From contig NZ_FTPD01000008.1 of assembly GCF_900156895.1 (NCBI RefSeq), forward strand, positions 1 through 64,000: 64,000 nucleotides of DNA. The letters are read 5' to 3'. The position numbers and the translations under genes were made by a program. This stretch comes from Mesorhizobium prunaredense. GTDB lineage: Bacteria > Pseudomonadota > Alphaproteobacteria > Rhizobiales > Rhizobiaceae. Below, in pieces: positions 63,123 through 64,000 of the stretch; position 1 is the stretch's first letter; each line of letters begins with the position of its first letter. Under the pieces are notes generated by a model. That model saw only the letters and a program-made list of their open reading frames with translations. It did no database searches and was not told the DNA's origin.

Positions 63123-64000
63123 ATGCAGGAACACGATACCTCCTGGGTTCGGACCGAAATGGCGCTGTCGCAACAGGCGCCCGCCGGCGTGCGCGGTCTG
63201 GGGGCCTGGATCCGCAAGAACCTGATCGCGTCGACCGGCGACACCATCCTGACCATCGTCGGCATCGTACTGGTCGCGATGATCCTGCCGCAGATTATCA
63301 ATTGGGCCTTCATCAACGCCCAATGGACCGGAACCGACCGCACCTTCTGCGCCACGGTGGCGCAGGGCGGCATCCAGCCGGACGGCTGGTCCGGCGCCTG
63401 CTGGGCCTTCGTCAACGCCAAGTTCGGCCAGTTCATGTTCGGCCGCTATCCGATCGATGAGCGCTGGCGGCCGATCCTGGTCGCCGTCCTGTTCGTGGTG
63501 TTGCTGGTGCCGTTGCTCATCCCGCGCGTGCCGCGCAAGGGGTTGAACGCCATCCTGTTCTTCCTGGTGCTGCCGATCGTTGCCTTCATCCTGCTGACCG
63601 GCGGCGTGTTCGGCCTGCTGCATGTCGAAACTCCGCTGTGGGGCGGCCTGCTGGTGACGCTCAGCCTGTCATTCGTCGGCATTGCTGTTTCACTGCCGAT
63701 CGGCATCGTGCTGGCGCTCGGCCGGCGCTCGAAGATGCCGATCGTCAAGACGCTATGCGTCGTCTTCATCGAGACGGTGCGCGGCATCCCGCTGATCACC
63801 GTGCTGTTCATGGCCAGCGTCATGCTGCCGCTGTTCCTGCCGGCCGGCGTCACCTTCGACAAGTTGCTGCGCGCGCTGATCGGCGTCTCGCTGTTTGCCG
63901 CTGCCTATATGGCCGAAGTGGTGCGCGGCGGTTTGCAGGCCATCCCCAAGGGCCAGTATGAGGGTGCCGATTCGCTCGGCCTCGGTTACTGGCAGAAGAT
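63123..64000 (+). CDS. aapM: General L-amino acid ABC transporter permease AapM (partial, runs off the right edge)
   Basis: The visible 292 codons contain the N-terminal half and the start of the transport domain ([45 protein letters not shown], the beginning of the EAA loop). AapM pairs with AapQ; the ATPase AapP should follow beyond the window. The ATG at 63123 is four bases after the aapQ stop. Only the part inside the window can be judged. Confidence 0.93.
   Translation, partial: MQEHDTSWVRTEMALSQQAPAGVRGLGAWIRKNLIASTGDTILTIVGIVLVAMILPQIINWAFINAQWTGTDRTFCATVAQGGIQPDGWSGACWAFVNAKFGQFMFGRYPIDERWRPILVAVLFVVLLVPLLIPRVPRKGLNAILFFLVLPIVAFILLTGGVFGLLHVETPLWGGLLVTLSLSFVGIAVSLPIGIVLALGRRSKMPIVKTLCVVFIETVRGIPLITVLFMASVMLPLFLPAGVTFDKLLRALIGVSLFAAAYMAEVVRGGLQAIPKGQYEGADSLGLGYWQK

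Overview
The window is GC-rich chromosomal DNA of a Mesorhizobium-like alphaproteobacterium (Rhizobiales, Phyllobacteriaceae type). This is inferred from family content: an aapJQM general amino-acid transporter, a DUF680 secreted protein, two DUF982 proteins, a DUF1236 protein, an Omp25-like porin-type barrel, BluB, HdaA and rhizobial intergenic palindromic repeats. No plasmid, phage, symbiosis or conjugation genes and no CRISPR array were seen. The layout is compact, with many start/stop overlaps inside operons.

Left part (1-13.5 kb): a conserved minus-strand envelope/housekeeping operon lptF-lptG-lptD-surA-like-pdxA-rsmA, then a decayed flavin monooxygenase remnant, pepA-holC on plus, a HAD dehalogenase, and a divergent RidA-like/TetR pair. 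At 13.7-19.9 kb lies an unusual plus-strand operon: a FadR-type GntR regulator, a PLP-dependent C-S lyase-type enzyme and a complete CUT1 (sugar-type) ABC importer. This suggests uptake and cleavage of a sulfur-containing compound.

Middle (20-35 kb): rlmJ, a histone H1-like protein, a GST, an Omp25-like barrel, a pteridine-reductase-like SDR followed by uvrC-pgsA-moaD-moaE, then a four-gene minus-strand cluster that matches the bufferin (buf/gig/hvf) RiPP systems. It has a Cys-rich DUF2282 precursor, a DUF692 multinuclear iron oxidase (MNIO), a DUF2063 partner and a DoxX membrane protein. A YbaY/META-domain envelope protein is divergent from it. ndk, a DUF1905 protein, bluB (with an 8-bp tandem repeat upstream) and another GST follow.

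Right part (36-64 kb): DinB-like, UvrD/Rep helicase, ABC-F ATPase, a molybdopterin oxidoreductase, DUF2270, SixA, two parDE toxin-antitoxin loci each with a clear palindromic operator, purMN, and CDP-alcohol phosphatidyltransferase - AI-2E transporter - hdaA. Then come a GlxA-type regulator divergent from an alpha/beta hydrolase, tRNA-Pro(TGG), tRNA-Arg(TCT), and a loose patch of small orphan genes that includes an NRAMP C-terminal remnant. The window ends with metC divergent from aapJ-aapQ-aapM, where aapM runs off the right edge.

Start codons were chosen by family alignment, Shine-Dalgarno spacing and overlap with the upstream gene. Functions come from recognised motifs, not from database searches.
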